Below, piece after piece: positions 7,452-16,737 of a stretch of 40,905 nt of DNA (the stretch's first letter is position 1; every line of letters begins with the position of its first letter). A model generated the notes under the pieces. The model saw nothing but the letters and a program-made list of their open reading frames with translations. It did not search any database and was not told the DNA's origin. The stretch spans positions 1-40,905 of the forward strand of contig NZ_FNBO01000016.1 of NCBI RefSeq assembly GCF_900102375.1, in the 5' to 3' direction. This stretch comes from Halorubrum xinjiangense. GTDB lineage: Archaea; Halobacteriota; Halobacteria; Halobacteriales; Haloferacaceae. Both the position numbers and the translations under genes were made by a program.

Positions 7452-10184
7452 ATGTCTCAGGAGGGATACGACCACGCGACGGTCGAACAACGCTGGCAGG
7501 AGGCGTGGGACGACGCCGCCGTCTACCACGTCCCGGACGACGCCGACGACCCGACGTACGTCCTCGGGATGTACCCGTACCCGTCCGGGAAGCTCCACAT
7601 GGGCCACGTCCGCAACTACACCATCACGGACGCGTACGCCCGCTACCGCCGCATGCGCGGGGACGACGTGCTCCACCCGATGGGGTGGGACGCGTTCGGC
7701 CTGCCCGCCGAGAACGCCGCCAAGGAGCGCGACACCAACCCCCGCGACTGGACGTTCGACTGCATCGACACGATGAAAGGGCAGATGAAGTCGATGGGGT
7801 TCGGCTACGACTGGGACCGCGAGGTCACCACCTGTACGCCCGACTACTACCGGTGGAACCAGTGGCTGTTCCGCCGCTTCCACGAGGCCGGCCTCGTGGA
7901 GCGCCGCGACGCCGAGGTGAACTGGTGTCCCTCCTGTGAGACCGTCCTCGCCGACGAGCAGGTCGAGGGCGACGCGGAGCTGTGCTGGCGCTGTGACACC
8001 CCCGTCGAGACCCGCGAGCTCGACCAGTGGTTCCTGAAGATAACCGAGTACGCCGACGAGCTGCTGGAGGCGATAGACGGGCTGGAGGGGTGGCCGAACT
8101 CGGTCCGACAGATGCAGCGCAACTGGATCGGGCGGCAGTACGGGACGACGCTGGACTTCGACGTGAGCGAGGCGCGAAGCGCCCCGAACGGACGCGGCGA
8201 GCGGAGCGAGCCGCGGGAGTACGGCCCCGTCGAGGCGTTCACGACCCGCGTCGACACGATCCACGGGGCGACGTTCTTCGCGGTCGCCCCGGACCACCCG
8301 ATCGCCGAGAAGCTGGCCGAGAAAGACGACGACGTCCGGCGGTTCATCGAGGAGGAGGCGGACCCCGAGGGCGACGAGCCGAACGGCGTCGAGACCGGGC
8401 TGACTGCGACCAATCCCGCCACCGGCGAGGAGATCCCCGTCTTCGTCGCCGACTTCGTCCTCTCGGACGTGGGGACGGGCGCGCTGATGGCGGTCCCCGG
8501 CCACGACGAGCGCGACCACGCGTTCGCGGAGAAGATGGGCGTCGACATCGAGCCGGTCGTCGCGCCGGAGCCGGACGACTGGGACGGCGAGACGGTTCCG
8601 GAGGCCCCCGACGTGAGCGAGGAGGCGTTCACCGACGACGGCGTCGTGATCAACTCGGGCGAGTACAGCGGCCTCGACAGCGAGACGGCCCGCGAGCGTC
8701 TCACGGAGGACATCGAGAGCGCCGCGGAGAGCACCCAGTACCAGCTTCGCGACTGGGGCATCTCCCGCCAGCGCTACTGGGGGACGCCGATCCCGATCGT
8801 CCACTGCGACGACTGCGGCGCGGTGCCGGTGCCCGACGAGGACCTGCCCGTCGAGCTGCCGGAGTTCATCAACACGACCGGGAACCCGCTGGACGCCGCC
8901 GACGAGTGGCAGGAGACCACCTGCCCGGAGTGCGGCGGGCCCGCGACCCGCGAGACGGACACGATGGACACGTTCGTCGACTCCTCGTGGTACTTCCTGC
9001 GGTACGTCTCGCCGGACCTCGAGGACGCCCCCTTCGATCTCGACCGCGCGAACGACTGGATGCCGGTCGACCAGTACGTGGGCGGCATCGAGCACGCCGT
9101 GATGCACCTGCTGTACTCGCGCTTTTTCACCAAGGTGTTGGCCGACGAGGAGGGGCTCGACCACCGCGAGCCGTTCACGAACCTGCTGGCGCAGGGGATG
9201 GTCCAGCTGGAGGGCGAGAAGATGTCCAAATCGAAGGGGAACGTCGTCTCGCCGCAGCGGATCGTCGACGAGTACGGCGCCGACACCGCGCGGCTGTTCA
9301 TGATGGAGGCCGCTCAGCCCGAGCGCGACTTCGACTGGTCCGAGGAGGGCGTCAAGGCCACCCACCGCTTTTTGACCCGCCTCAACGACCTCGTCGAGGA
9401 CTACGCCGCGGGCGAGGTGGCGCTCGCCGGGGACGGCGACGCCGAGGCCGCCGACCGCGGTGAGATCGACGACTACGTCGCCGACGAGACCGACGCCGCG
9501 GTCGCCATCGCGGGCGCGGAGTACGACGACCTCACCTTCAACGTCGCGCTCCGCGAGGCGCAGGACCTCGTGGGGACACTCCGGAGCTACCGCGAGTACG
9601 CCGACCCGCACCCGGCCGTCTTCGAGCGCGGCGTCGACGTCGCGGTCCGCCTGCTCGCGCCGGTCGCGCCGCACCTCGCGGAGGAGCTGTGGGAGACGCT
9701 CGGCCGCGACGGGTTCGTCGCGGAGGCCGCGTGGCCGACCGCGAGCGTCGACCGCGACACCGTCGAGCGCCGGCGCCGGCTGGTCGCCAACACCCGCGAG
9801 GACGTGCGCGACATAATCGACGTCGCGGGGATCGACGACCCCGAGCGGATCGACGTCGTCGTCGCGCCCGACTGGAAGTACGACGCGCTGGAGATCGCGA
9901 TCGACAGCGACGCCGACAACCTCATCTCCGAGCTGATGGGCGAGAGCCACATCCGCGAGCAGGGGGACGCCGCCGCCTCGTACGGGCAGGACCTCCAGGC
10001 GAACCGCGAGGCGTTACAGGAGACGCTCGGCGGCGACGCCGAGTACGACGCCCTGCGCGCGGCCGCGTGGCTGATCGAGCGCGAGTTCGACGCGCCGGTC
10101 CGCGTCGAGCGCGCCGCGGACGCCGACGAGAGCGTGGTCGCCAAGGCCGAGCCGGGGCGGCCCGCGATCGACATCGTCGAGTAG
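7452..10184 (+). CDS. leuS: leucyl-tRNA synthetase
   Basis: LeuRS (910 residues) charges tRNA-Leu. Class I signatures are clear: YPSGKLHMGH at residues 43-52 and KMSKS at about 590-594. Zinc-binding CPSC/CWRC knuckles sit near residues 160-180, and the CP1 editing domain lies at about 225-420. The ATG at 7452 opens with MSQEGYDHATVEQRWQEAW, as in other LeuRS; upstream in-frame codons lie in non-conserved sequence. A strong TATA-like string (gtatataag, 7439-7447) lies only five bases before the ATG, too near for a leaderless message from this start. A short in-frame insertion (8168-8215) made of two hairpins falls within the CP1 region. The gene organisation is of the bacterial-like LeuRS type (KMSKS before the anticodon domain with tight HMGH) seen in haloarchaea. 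Confidence 0.96.
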   Translation: MSQEGYDHATVEQRWQEAWDDAAVYHVPDDADDPTYVLGMYPYPSGKLHMGHVRNYTITDAYARYRRMRGDDVLHPMGWDAFGLPAENAAKERDTNPRDWTFDCIDTMKGQMKSMGFGYDWDREVTTCTPDYYRWNQWLFRRFHEAGLVERRDAEVNWCPSCETVLADEQVEGDAELCWRCDTPVETRELDQWFLKITEYADELLEAIDGLEGWPNSVRQMQRNWIGRQYGTTLDFDVSEARSAPNGRGERSEPREYGPVEAFTTRVDTIHGATFFAVAPDHPIAEKLAEKDDDVRRFIEEEADPEGDEPNGVETGLTATNPATGEEIPVFVADFVLSDVGTGALMAVPGHDERDHAFAEKMGVDIEPVVAPEPDDWDGETVPEAPDVSEEAFTDDGVVINSGEYSGLDSETARERLTEDIESAAESTQYQLRDWGISRQRYWGTPIPIVHCDDCGAVPVPDEDLPVELPEFINTTGNPLDAADEWQETTCPECGGPATRETDTMDTFVDSSWYFLRYVSPDLEDAPFDLDRANDWMPVDQYVGGIEHAVMHLLYSRFFTKVLADEEGLDHREPFTNLLAQGMVQLEGEKMSKSKGNVVSPQRIVDEYGADTARLFMMEAAQPERDFDWSEEGVKATHRFLTRLNDLVEDYAAGEVALAGDGDAEAADRGEIDDYVADETDAAVAIAGAEYDDLTFNVALREAQDLVGTLRSYREYADPHPAVFERGVDVAVRLLAPVAPHLAEELWETLGRDGFVAEAAWPTASVDRDTVERRRRLVANTREDVRDIIDVAGIDDPERIDVVVAPDWKYDALEIAIDSDADNLISELMGESHIREQGDAAASYGQDLQANREALQETLGGDAEYDALRAAAWLIEREFDAPVRVERAADADESVVAKAEPGRPAIDIVE

Positions 10185-10224
10185 CGCTCGGTCGGCCCTT
10201 TTAAGCCGCCGCCCGACCCCGGAA

Positions 10225-10233
10225 ACGCTTAGT
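10225..10233 (+). promoter_or_regulatory. possible TATA box of kynU
   Basis: The string acgcttagt is about 27 nt before the ATG at 10256. A second candidate, ccttttaag at 10197-10205, would give a leader of about 25 nt. Confidence 0.4.
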
Positions 10234-10255
10234 CGCCGGCGCGGCGCCCTCGTGT

Positions 10256-11677
10256 ATGGACGACCCGTACGCCCCCGCACGGGACGCGCTCGCGGGCGAG
10301 GGGATCGGCGGCGAGGCGCTTGGTGACGGCGACGCCGACGGCACCGGCGCAGATCCCGCCCGCCTCGCCGCGCGGCTCGACGGAAACGACCCCCTTTCGG
10401 AGTTCGCGGACCGCTATCGTGTTCCGGACGACCTCCTCTACATGGACGGCAACTCGCTCGGCCCCGCGAGCGACGCGGCCCTCGCGAGCCTCGACCGCGT
10501 CGTCGACGAGTGGCGCGACCTGCTCATCGCGGGCTGGACCGACGCCGACCCGCCGTGGTTCGAGGTCGGCGAGCGGCTCGGTGACGCGCTCGCGCCGCTC
10601 GTGGGCGCGAACCCGGACGAGGTCGTCGTCGGGAACTCGATCACCGTCAACATCCACACGCTGATCGGCACCTTCCTCGATGAACTGCTGGCCGGGAACG
10701 GACCGGATTGCGAGGGGTTCGCGGCCGCTGACGGCGACTGGGACGCGGCCACCGATCCCGCCGTCCTCGTCAACGAGCTCGACTTCCCCTCCGACCACTA
10801 CGCGATCCGGGCGCAGCTGCGCCAGCGCGGGATCGACCCCGACGAGAAGCTGCGGGTCGTTCAGAGCCGCGACGGGCAGACGATCGACTCCCGCGATATT
10901 GAGGCCGCGCTGGCGGCGCACGACGACGTGGGGATCGTCTTCATGCCAACCGCGCTGTACCGGTCGGGCCAGCTGTTCGACGTCGAACGGATCACGGAGG
11001 CCGCCCACGAGGCGGGCGCGTACGCCGGCTTCGACGCCGCCCACTCCGCGGGCGCCGTGCCGCACGCGTTCGACGCGGCCGGCGTCGACTTCGCGGTGTG
11101 GTGCACGTACAAGTACCTCAACGCCGGCCCCGGCTCGATCGGCGCGCTGTTCGTCGCGGAGCGCCACCACGGTCTCACGCCCGCGCTGGCCGGCTGGTGG
11201 GGCCACGAGAAGGCGACGCAGTTCGAGATGAACACCGAGTACACCCCGGCCGACTCCGCGGGCGCGTGGCAGATCGGCACGCCGCCGCTGCTCGCGGCCG
11301 CGCCGCTGGAGGGCTCCGCCGAACTCCTCCGGGAGGCCGGGATCGAGCGCCTCCGAGAGAAGTCGCTGGCGCTCACGGACTTCCTCATCGCCCTCGTCGA
11401 CGACAGGCTCCCCGAGGTCTCGGTCGGCACCCCCCGCGAACACACCGCCCGGGGCGGCCACGTCGCCCTCGAACATCCCGAGGCCGAGCGGCTGAGCGAG
11501 GCGCTCAGGGACCGCGGCGTCGTCGTCGACTTCCGGCCGCCGAACGTGGTGCGAGTCTGTCCGGCCGCGCCGTACACCTCGTTCGCCGACGTGCTCGAAG
11601 TCGTCGACGAGATCGAGGCGATCCTCGATTCGGGCGCGCACGAGGCGTACGCGACGAGCGAGGGCGGCGTGACGTGA
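10256..11677 (+). CDS. kynU: kynureninase
   Basis: Kynureninase (473 residues) is a PLP enzyme that cleaves kynurenine to anthranilate and alanine in tryptophan breakdown. Family landmarks are LYMDGNSLGP near residue 62, the PLP-binding Asp in FDAAHSAG near 260, the Schiff-base lysine in WCTYKYLN near 285, and GSIGALFV with ALAGWWGHE following. Length exceeds the usual 410-430 residues because of an acidic N-terminal extension of about 40 residues and an inserted loop (GNGPDCEGFAAADGDWDAATDP), both typical halophilic embellishments. No other kyn genes lie in the window. Repeat copy B begins 16 nt after the stop codon. Confidence 0.93.
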   Translation: MDDPYAPARDALAGEGIGGEALGDGDADGTGADPARLAARLDGNDPLSEFADRYRVPDDLLYMDGNSLGPASDAALASLDRVVDEWRDLLIAGWTDADPPWFEVGERLGDALAPLVGANPDEVVVGNSITVNIHTLIGTFLDELLAGNGPDCEGFAAADGDWDAATDPAVLVNELDFPSDHYAIRAQLRQRGIDPDEKLRVVQSRDGQTIDSRDIEAALAAHDDVGIVFMPTALYRSGQLFDVERITEAAHEAGAYAGFDAAHSAGAVPHAFDAAGVDFAVWCTYKYLNAGPGSIGALFVAERHHGLTPALAGWWGHEKATQFEMNTEYTPADSAGAWQIGTPPLLAAAPLEGSAELLREAGIERLREKSLALTDFLIALVDDRLPEVSVGTPREHTARGGHVALEHPEAERLSEALRDRGVVVDFRPPNVVRVCPAAPYTSFADVLEVVDEIEAILDSGAHEAYATSEGGVT

Positions 11678-11692
11678 TCGGCGCAGACGACT

Positions 11693-11994
11693 ATTTATAA
11701 ACCGAACTGCGGTGGCGCGTGCCGGTGAGCGCCCGAAGGGCGCGAACCGCACGCGCGAGGGAGTCGGTCGCCCGGAGCAACGCGGAGGGCGACCGACGAG
11801 GCTGGGGAGGCGTGAGGCTGCGGTCGCTGTGCGGGGCGGGACTCAAAGGGGCAGCCGCGAGGGCGAAGCACGGCGCAGCAAGCACCGCAGGAACGAGCGA
11901 AGCGAGTGACGAGGAGCGCAGCAAGCCGCGCGAGCCCTCGCGGCTGGGGCTTTGGCGGTCGTCGCCGTCGATCTGTTGAACACTAGTCATAATC
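11693..11994 (+). repeat. dispersed hairpin element, copy B
   Basis: The TATA box atttataaa (11693-11701) is followed after seven bases by gcggtggcgcg. Then come a gcgccc-gaa-gggcgc hairpin (11729-11743), an 11-bp stem gtcggtcgccc/gggcgaccgac (11763-11773 with 11787-11797), the core gaggctggggagg (11798-11810), gcgggactcaaagg, and a perfect 13-bp stem cagccgcgagggc/gccctcgcggctg (11852-11864 with 11934-11946). It ends in ggctggggctttggcgg and a tail ctgttgaacac followed by a degenerate ttataa box (11985-11994). Small ORFs in it vary in frame between copies. The remainder of the 11678-12142 gap holds promoter sequence for the helicase gene. Confidence 0.95.
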
Positions 11995-12074
11995 GATTGA
12001 CAGGAGCTTCAGAACCGGTCACTGGCAATCCAACGGTAACGAGCGGGGCTCAACCGACGGCAGCACCACCAACC

Positions 12075-12084
12075 GCTTATAAAC
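12075..12084 (+). promoter_or_regulatory. possible TATA box of the Lhr helicase gene
   Basis: The string gcttataaac lies about 60 nt before the ATG at 12143 and would give a leader of roughly 35 nt. A weaker candidate, cttaat at 12105-12110, is nearer to the leaderless distance. Confidence 0.4.
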
Positions 12085-12142
12085 AGAATTCGTACAGCGA
12101 CGGGCTTAATCGTTCGAGCGCCCAACGTTCGACGATCACTTG

Positions 12143-15100
12143 ATGCAGGAATCGTCGGGGATGGACGCGTTCGCGCACCTCGGGAGCGAGATCCGCGAGG
12201 CGCTCTCGGACCGGGGCTTTTCCACACCCACCGAACCCCAACGCGAAGCCATTCCGCCGCTCGCCGACGGGCGGAACGCCCTCGTCTTGGCCCCGACCGG
12301 CACCGGGAAGACGGAGACCGCGATGTTACCCGTCTTCGGCGCGATCGTCGACGCCCGGGATTCGCCGGGTGACCAGCCCCGCGAGGGCATCTCCGCGCTG
12401 TACATCACCCCGCTCCGCGCGCTCAACCGCGACATGATGGACCGGCTGGAGTGGTGGGGCGAGCGCCTCGACGTTGAGGTCGCGGTGCGCCACGGCGACA
12501 CAACCCAGTACGAGCGGAGCAAACAGGCCGACGACCCGCCCGACGTCCTTATTACGACGCCGGAGAGCCTCCAGGCGATCCTCACCGGCTCGAAGATGCG
12601 CGTCGCGCTCGAAGACGTCGCGCACGTCGTCGTCGACGAGGTCCACGAACTCGCCTCGGCGAAGCGCGGCGCCCAGCTCACGGTCGGGCTCGAACGGCTC
12701 CGGCGCGTCGCGGGCCCGTTCCAGCGCGTCGGCCTCTCCGCGACGGTCGGCGACCCCGAGGAGGTCGGGAAGTTCCTCGTCGGGACGGGGAGACGCGACC
12801 CCGACCGCCCCGGCGACCGCGCGTTCGAAACGGTGGAGGTGGCGGCCGGGACGCGGACCGACGTGCGCGTCCTCGACCCCGAGATAACCGACCGCGACGC
12901 GCGCCTCGCCGGCGAGCTCGCGGTCGACGAGACGACCGCGAGCCACGTCCGGACGATCCGCGAGATCGTCGCGGAAAACGAGTCGACGCTGATCTTCGTC
13001 AACACGCGACAGACCGCGGAGGCGCTCGGCTCGCGGTTCAAGACGCTCGCGGAGAAGGAGCGGGAAGCGGCGAGCGGCGACGCCGGCGACGAGGACGACG
13101 CCGACCCCACCGAGATCGAGCTCCACCACGGCTCGCTCTCGAAGGACGTCCGGATCGACGTGGAAGACCGGTTCAAGTCGGGCGACCTGGACGGCCTCGT
13201 CTGCACCTCGTCGATGGAGCTCGGCATCGACGTGGGCCGCGTCGACCACGTGGTCCAGTACGGGAGCCCGCGCGAGGTCGCCCGGCTGCTCCAGCGCGTC
13301 GGGCGCGCGGGTCACCGCCGCGATCTGGTCTCCGAGGGAACCGTCGTGACGCAGGGCGGCGACGACACCCTCGAAGCGATGGCCATCGCGCGCCGTGCGG
13401 GCGAGGAGCTCGTCGAGCCTGCGAACATCCACCACGGCAGCCTCGACACGGTCGCCAACCAGATCGTCGGGCTCGTGATGGACGAGGGCGACGTTCACGC
13501 CCGCGAGGCGTACGAGACCGTCACGAACGCCTACCCGTTCAGGGACCTCTCGGAGCCCGAATTCCAGGCGGTCGTCCGCGAGCTCGACGGGAACCGCCTG
13601 CTGTGGCTCGACGAGGAGACGGACACCCTAGAGAAGTCGGGCGGGACGTGGCAGTACTTCTACGCGAACCTCTCGATGATCCCCGACGAGTCCACCTACG
13701 AGGTGTACGACATGTCCTCGCGTCGGGGTATCGGGACCTTAGACGAGCAGTTCGTCGTCAACTTCGCGGGGCCGGGTGAGACGTTCGTCCAGCGCGGCGA
13801 GATGTGGAAGATTACGGAGGTCGACGAGGAGGAGGAGCGCGTGAACGTGACGCCGATCCCCGATCCCACCGGCGAGGTGCCCTCGTGGGTCGGCCAGGAG
13901 ATCCCCGTCCCGAAGCCCGTCGCGGAGGAGGTGGGGGAGATTCGCGGCGAGGCCGCGGCCGCCTTGAAGGCCGGCTCGACGCCCGAAGCCGTCGCGGCCG
14001 ACCTCGCGGAGCGGTACCCGACCGACGAGGAAACGGTCGCGGCCGCGCTGAAACCGGTCGTCGACCACGTCGAAGCCGGCCACCCGGTCCCCACGGACCG
14101 CCGGATCGTGATCGAGGGGAGCGCGCGCACCGTCGCGGTCAACGCCGCCTTCGGCCACGAGGTCAACGAGACGCTCGCGCGCCTGCTCGCGGCGCTCGTC
14201 GGCCAGCGCGCCGGCTCGTCGGTCGGGATGGACGTCGACCCGTACCGGATCGAGTTCGAGGTCCCACACGGCGTCGACCCGGGGACCTTCCGCGAGGTGC
14301 TGGAGACGACCGACCCCGACCGCTTGGAGGCGTACCTCGAACTCGCCGTCAAGAAGTCGGACGCGCTGAAGTTCACGCTCGCGCAGGTCGCCGCGAAGTT
14401 CGGCGCCGTCAAGCGGTACAAGGAGGGGCGCGGGCGGTTCGGCGGCGACCGCCTGCTCGCGGCGCTCGAAGACACGCCCGTCTACGACGAGGCGCTCCGC
14501 GAGGTGTTCCACGCCGACCTCGCGGTCCCGGAGACGGCCGACCTGCTCAGAGGGATCCGGTCGGGAGACGGCGGCCGCGACGGCTCGCTCGACCTCGCGA
14601 TCGCCCGCGAGCGCACCCCGCTCGGCACCGCGGGCCGTTCCGCAGGCACCGAGTTCCTCGTCCCCGACAACGCCGACGCCGACGTGATCGAGACGGTCAG
14701 AGAGCGGATTCAGGACGACCGCGTCATCTGCTTTTGCCTCCACTGTACTGACTGGAAACACACCACGAAGGTCCGGCGCGTCCGCGACCAGCCCGAGTGC
14801 CCCGAGTGCGGGTCGACGCGGATCGCGGCGCTCAACCCGTGGGACGACGAGACCGTCGCCGCGGTGCGCGCGCCGGAGAAGGACGACGAGCAGGAGCGCC
14901 GCACCGAGCGCGCCCACCGCGCCGCGAGCCTCGTCCAGACGCACGGCAAGCGGGCGGTGATCGCCTTGGCCGCCCGCGGCGTCGGGCCCCACAACGCCGC
15001 GCGGATCATCAACAAGCTCCGGGAGGACGAAGACGAGTTCTACCGCGACGTGCTCCGCCAGGAGCGCGAGTACGCGCGCACGCAGTCGTTCTGGGACTAG
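12143..15100 (+). CDS. large Lhr-type DEXH helicase
   Basis: This 985-residue protein is a superfamily 2 helicase of the Lhr (large helicase-related) group, linked in archaea to DNA repair and fork processing. The motifs run in order: Q-motif region (PTEPQREAI), Walker A APTGTGKT (residues 50-57), DEVH (165-168), SATVGDP, FVNTRQTAE, and QYGSPREVARLLQRVGRAGHR. A winged-helix and Lhr-core region follows, and near residues 862-895 a zinc-binding CFCLHC...CPEC pair is present before the C-terminal helices. The ATG at 12143 was chosen; a TTG three bases earlier and an ATG at 12161 are alternatives. The gene stands alone between repeat copy B and the SpoIIM-like gene. Confidence 0.93.
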   Translation: MQESSGMDAFAHLGSEIREALSDRGFSTPTEPQREAIPPLADGRNALVLAPTGTGKTETAMLPVFGAIVDARDSPGDQPREGISALYITPLRALNRDMMDRLEWWGERLDVEVAVRHGDTTQYERSKQADDPPDVLITTPESLQAILTGSKMRVALEDVAHVVVDEVHELASAKRGAQLTVGLERLRRVAGPFQRVGLSATVGDPEEVGKFLVGTGRRDPDRPGDRAFETVEVAAGTRTDVRVLDPEITDRDARLAGELAVDETTASHVRTIREIVAENESTLIFVNTRQTAEALGSRFKTLAEKEREAASGDAGDEDDADPTEIELHHGSLSKDVRIDVEDRFKSGDLDGLVCTSSMELGIDVGRVDHVVQYGSPREVARLLQRVGRAGHRRDLVSEGTVVTQGGDDTLEAMAIARRAGEELVEPANIHHGSLDTVANQIVGLVMDEGDVHAREAYETVTNAYPFRDLSEPEFQAVVRELDGNRLLWLDEETDTLEKSGGTWQYFYANLSMIPDESTYEVYDMSSRRGIGTLDEQFVVNFAGPGETFVQRGEMWKITEVDEEEERVNVTPIPDPTGEVPSWVGQEIPVPKPVAEEVGEIRGEAAAALKAGSTPEAVAADLAERYPTDEETVAAALKPVVDHVEAGHPVPTDRRIVIEGSARTVAVNAAFGHEVNETLARLLAALVGQRAGSSVGMDVDPYRIEFEVPHGVDPGTFREVLETTDPDRLEAYLELAVKKSDALKFTLAQVAAKFGAVKRYKEGRGRFGGDRLLAALEDTPVYDEALREVFHADLAVPETADLLRGIRSGDGGRDGSLDLAIARERTPLGTAGRSAGTEFLVPDNADADVIETVRERIQDDRVICFCLHCTDWKHTTKVRRVRDQPECPECGSTRIAALNPWDDETVAAVRAPEKDDEQERRTERAHRAASLVQTHGKRAVIALAARGVGPHNAARIINKLREDEDEFYRDVLRQEREYARTQSFWD

Positions 15101-15142
15101 CTCGGATCCCCCGCCTCTCTCCGGGAGCGGTCCGGACTCCCG

Positions 15143-15151
15143 TTTTTAAGT
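15143..15151 (+). promoter_or_regulatory. TATA box of the SpoIIM-like gene
   Basis: The string tttttaagt is about 27 nt before the ATG at 15174, consistent with a leaderless message. Confidence 0.5.
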
Positions 15152-15173
15152 ATCGGACGGCCGATCGGGAGAC

Positions 15174-16679
15174 ATGGACCTCTCCGCCGCCGTCACGGCA
15201 ACGACAGCGACCCTCCGTCGACGCCCCGCAGACGTCCTCCCCTTCTACCTCCTCGGCACCGCGGTGCCGGTGATCGCCCGCCTCGGCACGTTCGCCGCGC
15301 TCGCGGGGATCTACCTCCACCTCGAACTGACCGGGCGGCTCGCGACGGCCCGCGACGCGCTCGCCAGCGTCGAGCCGCCGCCGGAGACGCAGGACCCGGA
15401 GGCGCTTCAGGCGTGGGTCGAGGGAGCGACGCCCGCGTTCGAGCCCCTGCTGACCCCGACCGTCGGGGTCCTCTTCGCCGCCGGCGTTCTCGTCACGGCC
15501 GGCCTCGCGGTCCTCGCGTACGCCGTCGTCTCGGCCGGGCAGCTCTCGGCCGTCGTCGCGAGCCTCCGCGACGAGCGGGGGCTCGTCGGGGGGATCGCGG
15601 GCGCTCGCTCCCGCTGGCTCACGTTCCTCGGCCTCTACGTCGCCGAGCTTCTCCTCTGGGTCGGCGTCGTCGCGCTCGGGTCGATCGCCGTCGGCGCGGC
15701 GTTCCTCGCGAACCCGTTCCTCGGCGCCGCCGTCGCGGTCGTCGCCCTGCTCGTCGGCTTCGTCGCCCTCGCGCTCGTCCGGATCCTCTTCGCGTTCGCG
15801 CCGGTGGCCGTCGTCGTCGACGACGCCGGCGTGGTGGGCGGCATTGAGGGCGCGGGCGGCTTCGTGCGCTCGAATCCCGTCGACGCCGCCGCCTACCTCG
15901 TGGTCGCGATCGGCGCCGCGGTCGCCGTCGCGTCGGTCGCCTCCGGGGTCGCGTTCGTCGGCGGCGGCCCCGTCGTCGCGCTCGCCAGCGCGGTCGTCGT
16001 CGCGCCCGCGCTCGACCTGCTGAAGACCGTCCTCTACGGCGACTACCGCGGAACGATCGACCCCGTCTCGCCTCCCGAGGCCGGCGTCAAGGCGCAGCTC
16101 GTCGGGGGCCTCCGCCGCGGGTGGCGGGAGCTGGGCGGGTTCGTCCGATCGACGCCCGGGAGCCACCTCCTCGCGCTCGGGGTCGCGGTCGGGTTCGGCG
16201 CGGTCGGGTGGGTTGCCGCCGCCCCCTTCGCCGAGACGGTCCCGACCTCGATCGAGGGGCGAATCGCCGGACAGATCCCGCCCGTGGCGGCGCTGACGTA
16301 CTTCGGGAACAACTGGGGAGTCGCGATCGCGACCGCCTTCTCCGGCGTCGGGCTCGTCCTCCCCGCGCTCTCGTCGCTCGCGTTCAACGGGCTCGCGCTC
16401 GGCGCCACCGCCGCCTTAGAGGAGAACATCCTCGCGCTCGTCGCGTTCGTGGTCCCGCACGGGATATTCGAGATCCCCGCGCTCGTCGTTGCGGGCGCGC
16501 TCGGGATCCACCTCGGCGCGGTCTCGTGGCAGACGGTCCGGGGTCGCGCGAGCCGCGAGCGGTTCGCCGACGCCTTAGAGACCGCGTTCTGGGTGACTGT
16601 CGGGCTCGGGGTCCTGTTCGCCGTCGCCGCCGTCATCGAGGGGTTCGTCAGCCCGTACTACTGGCGGCCGTTCCTCTAG
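15174..16679 (+). CDS. SpoIIM (DUF95)-like multispanning membrane protein
   Basis: This 501-residue protein is almost entirely Ala/Val/Leu/Gly-rich membrane helices, perhaps ten or more. The N-terminal part (residues 1-300) forms a membrane module with internal repeats of the RRxPxDVLPFYLLG and FVRSNPVDAAAYL type. The C-terminal part from about residue 320 matches the stage II sporulation protein M fold: a helix, then YFGNNWGVAI, LALGATAALEEN, and VPHGIFEIPALVVAGALGIHLG. The HGIFEIPA string is the most characteristic element. In bacteria SpoIIM works in engulfment, but archaeal homologues have no known role, so function is open; transport or membrane organisation would be guesses. Confidence 0.85.
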   Translation: MDLSAAVTATTATLRRRPADVLPFYLLGTAVPVIARLGTFAALAGIYLHLELTGRLATARDALASVEPPPETQDPEALQAWVEGATPAFEPLLTPTVGVLFAAGVLVTAGLAVLAYAVVSAGQLSAVVASLRDERGLVGGIAGARSRWLTFLGLYVAELLLWVGVVALGSIAVGAAFLANPFLGAAVAVVALLVGFVALALVRILFAFAPVAVVVDDAGVVGGIEGAGGFVRSNPVDAAAYLVVAIGAAVAVASVASGVAFVGGGPVVALASAVVVAPALDLLKTVLYGDYRGTIDPVSPPEAGVKAQLVGGLRRGWRELGGFVRSTPGSHLLALGVAVGFGAVGWVAAAPFAETVPTSIEGRIAGQIPPVAALTYFGNNWGVAIATAFSGVGLVLPALSSLAFNGLALGATAALEENILALVAFVVPHGIFEIPALVVAGALGIHLGAVSWQTVRGRASRERFADALETAFWVTVGLGVLFAVAAVIEGFVSPYYWRPFL

Positions 16680-16737
16680 GTCGCGACCGAGCGGCGACCT
16701 GCCCGCAGCCTTATTGCTACGCACCCGAAGCGTCGGT

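Noticed and set aside
7356..9950. 864-codon minus-strand frame across leuS
   Set aside because: Valine/arginine-rich antisense shadow of leuS, which has all class I synthetase motifs.
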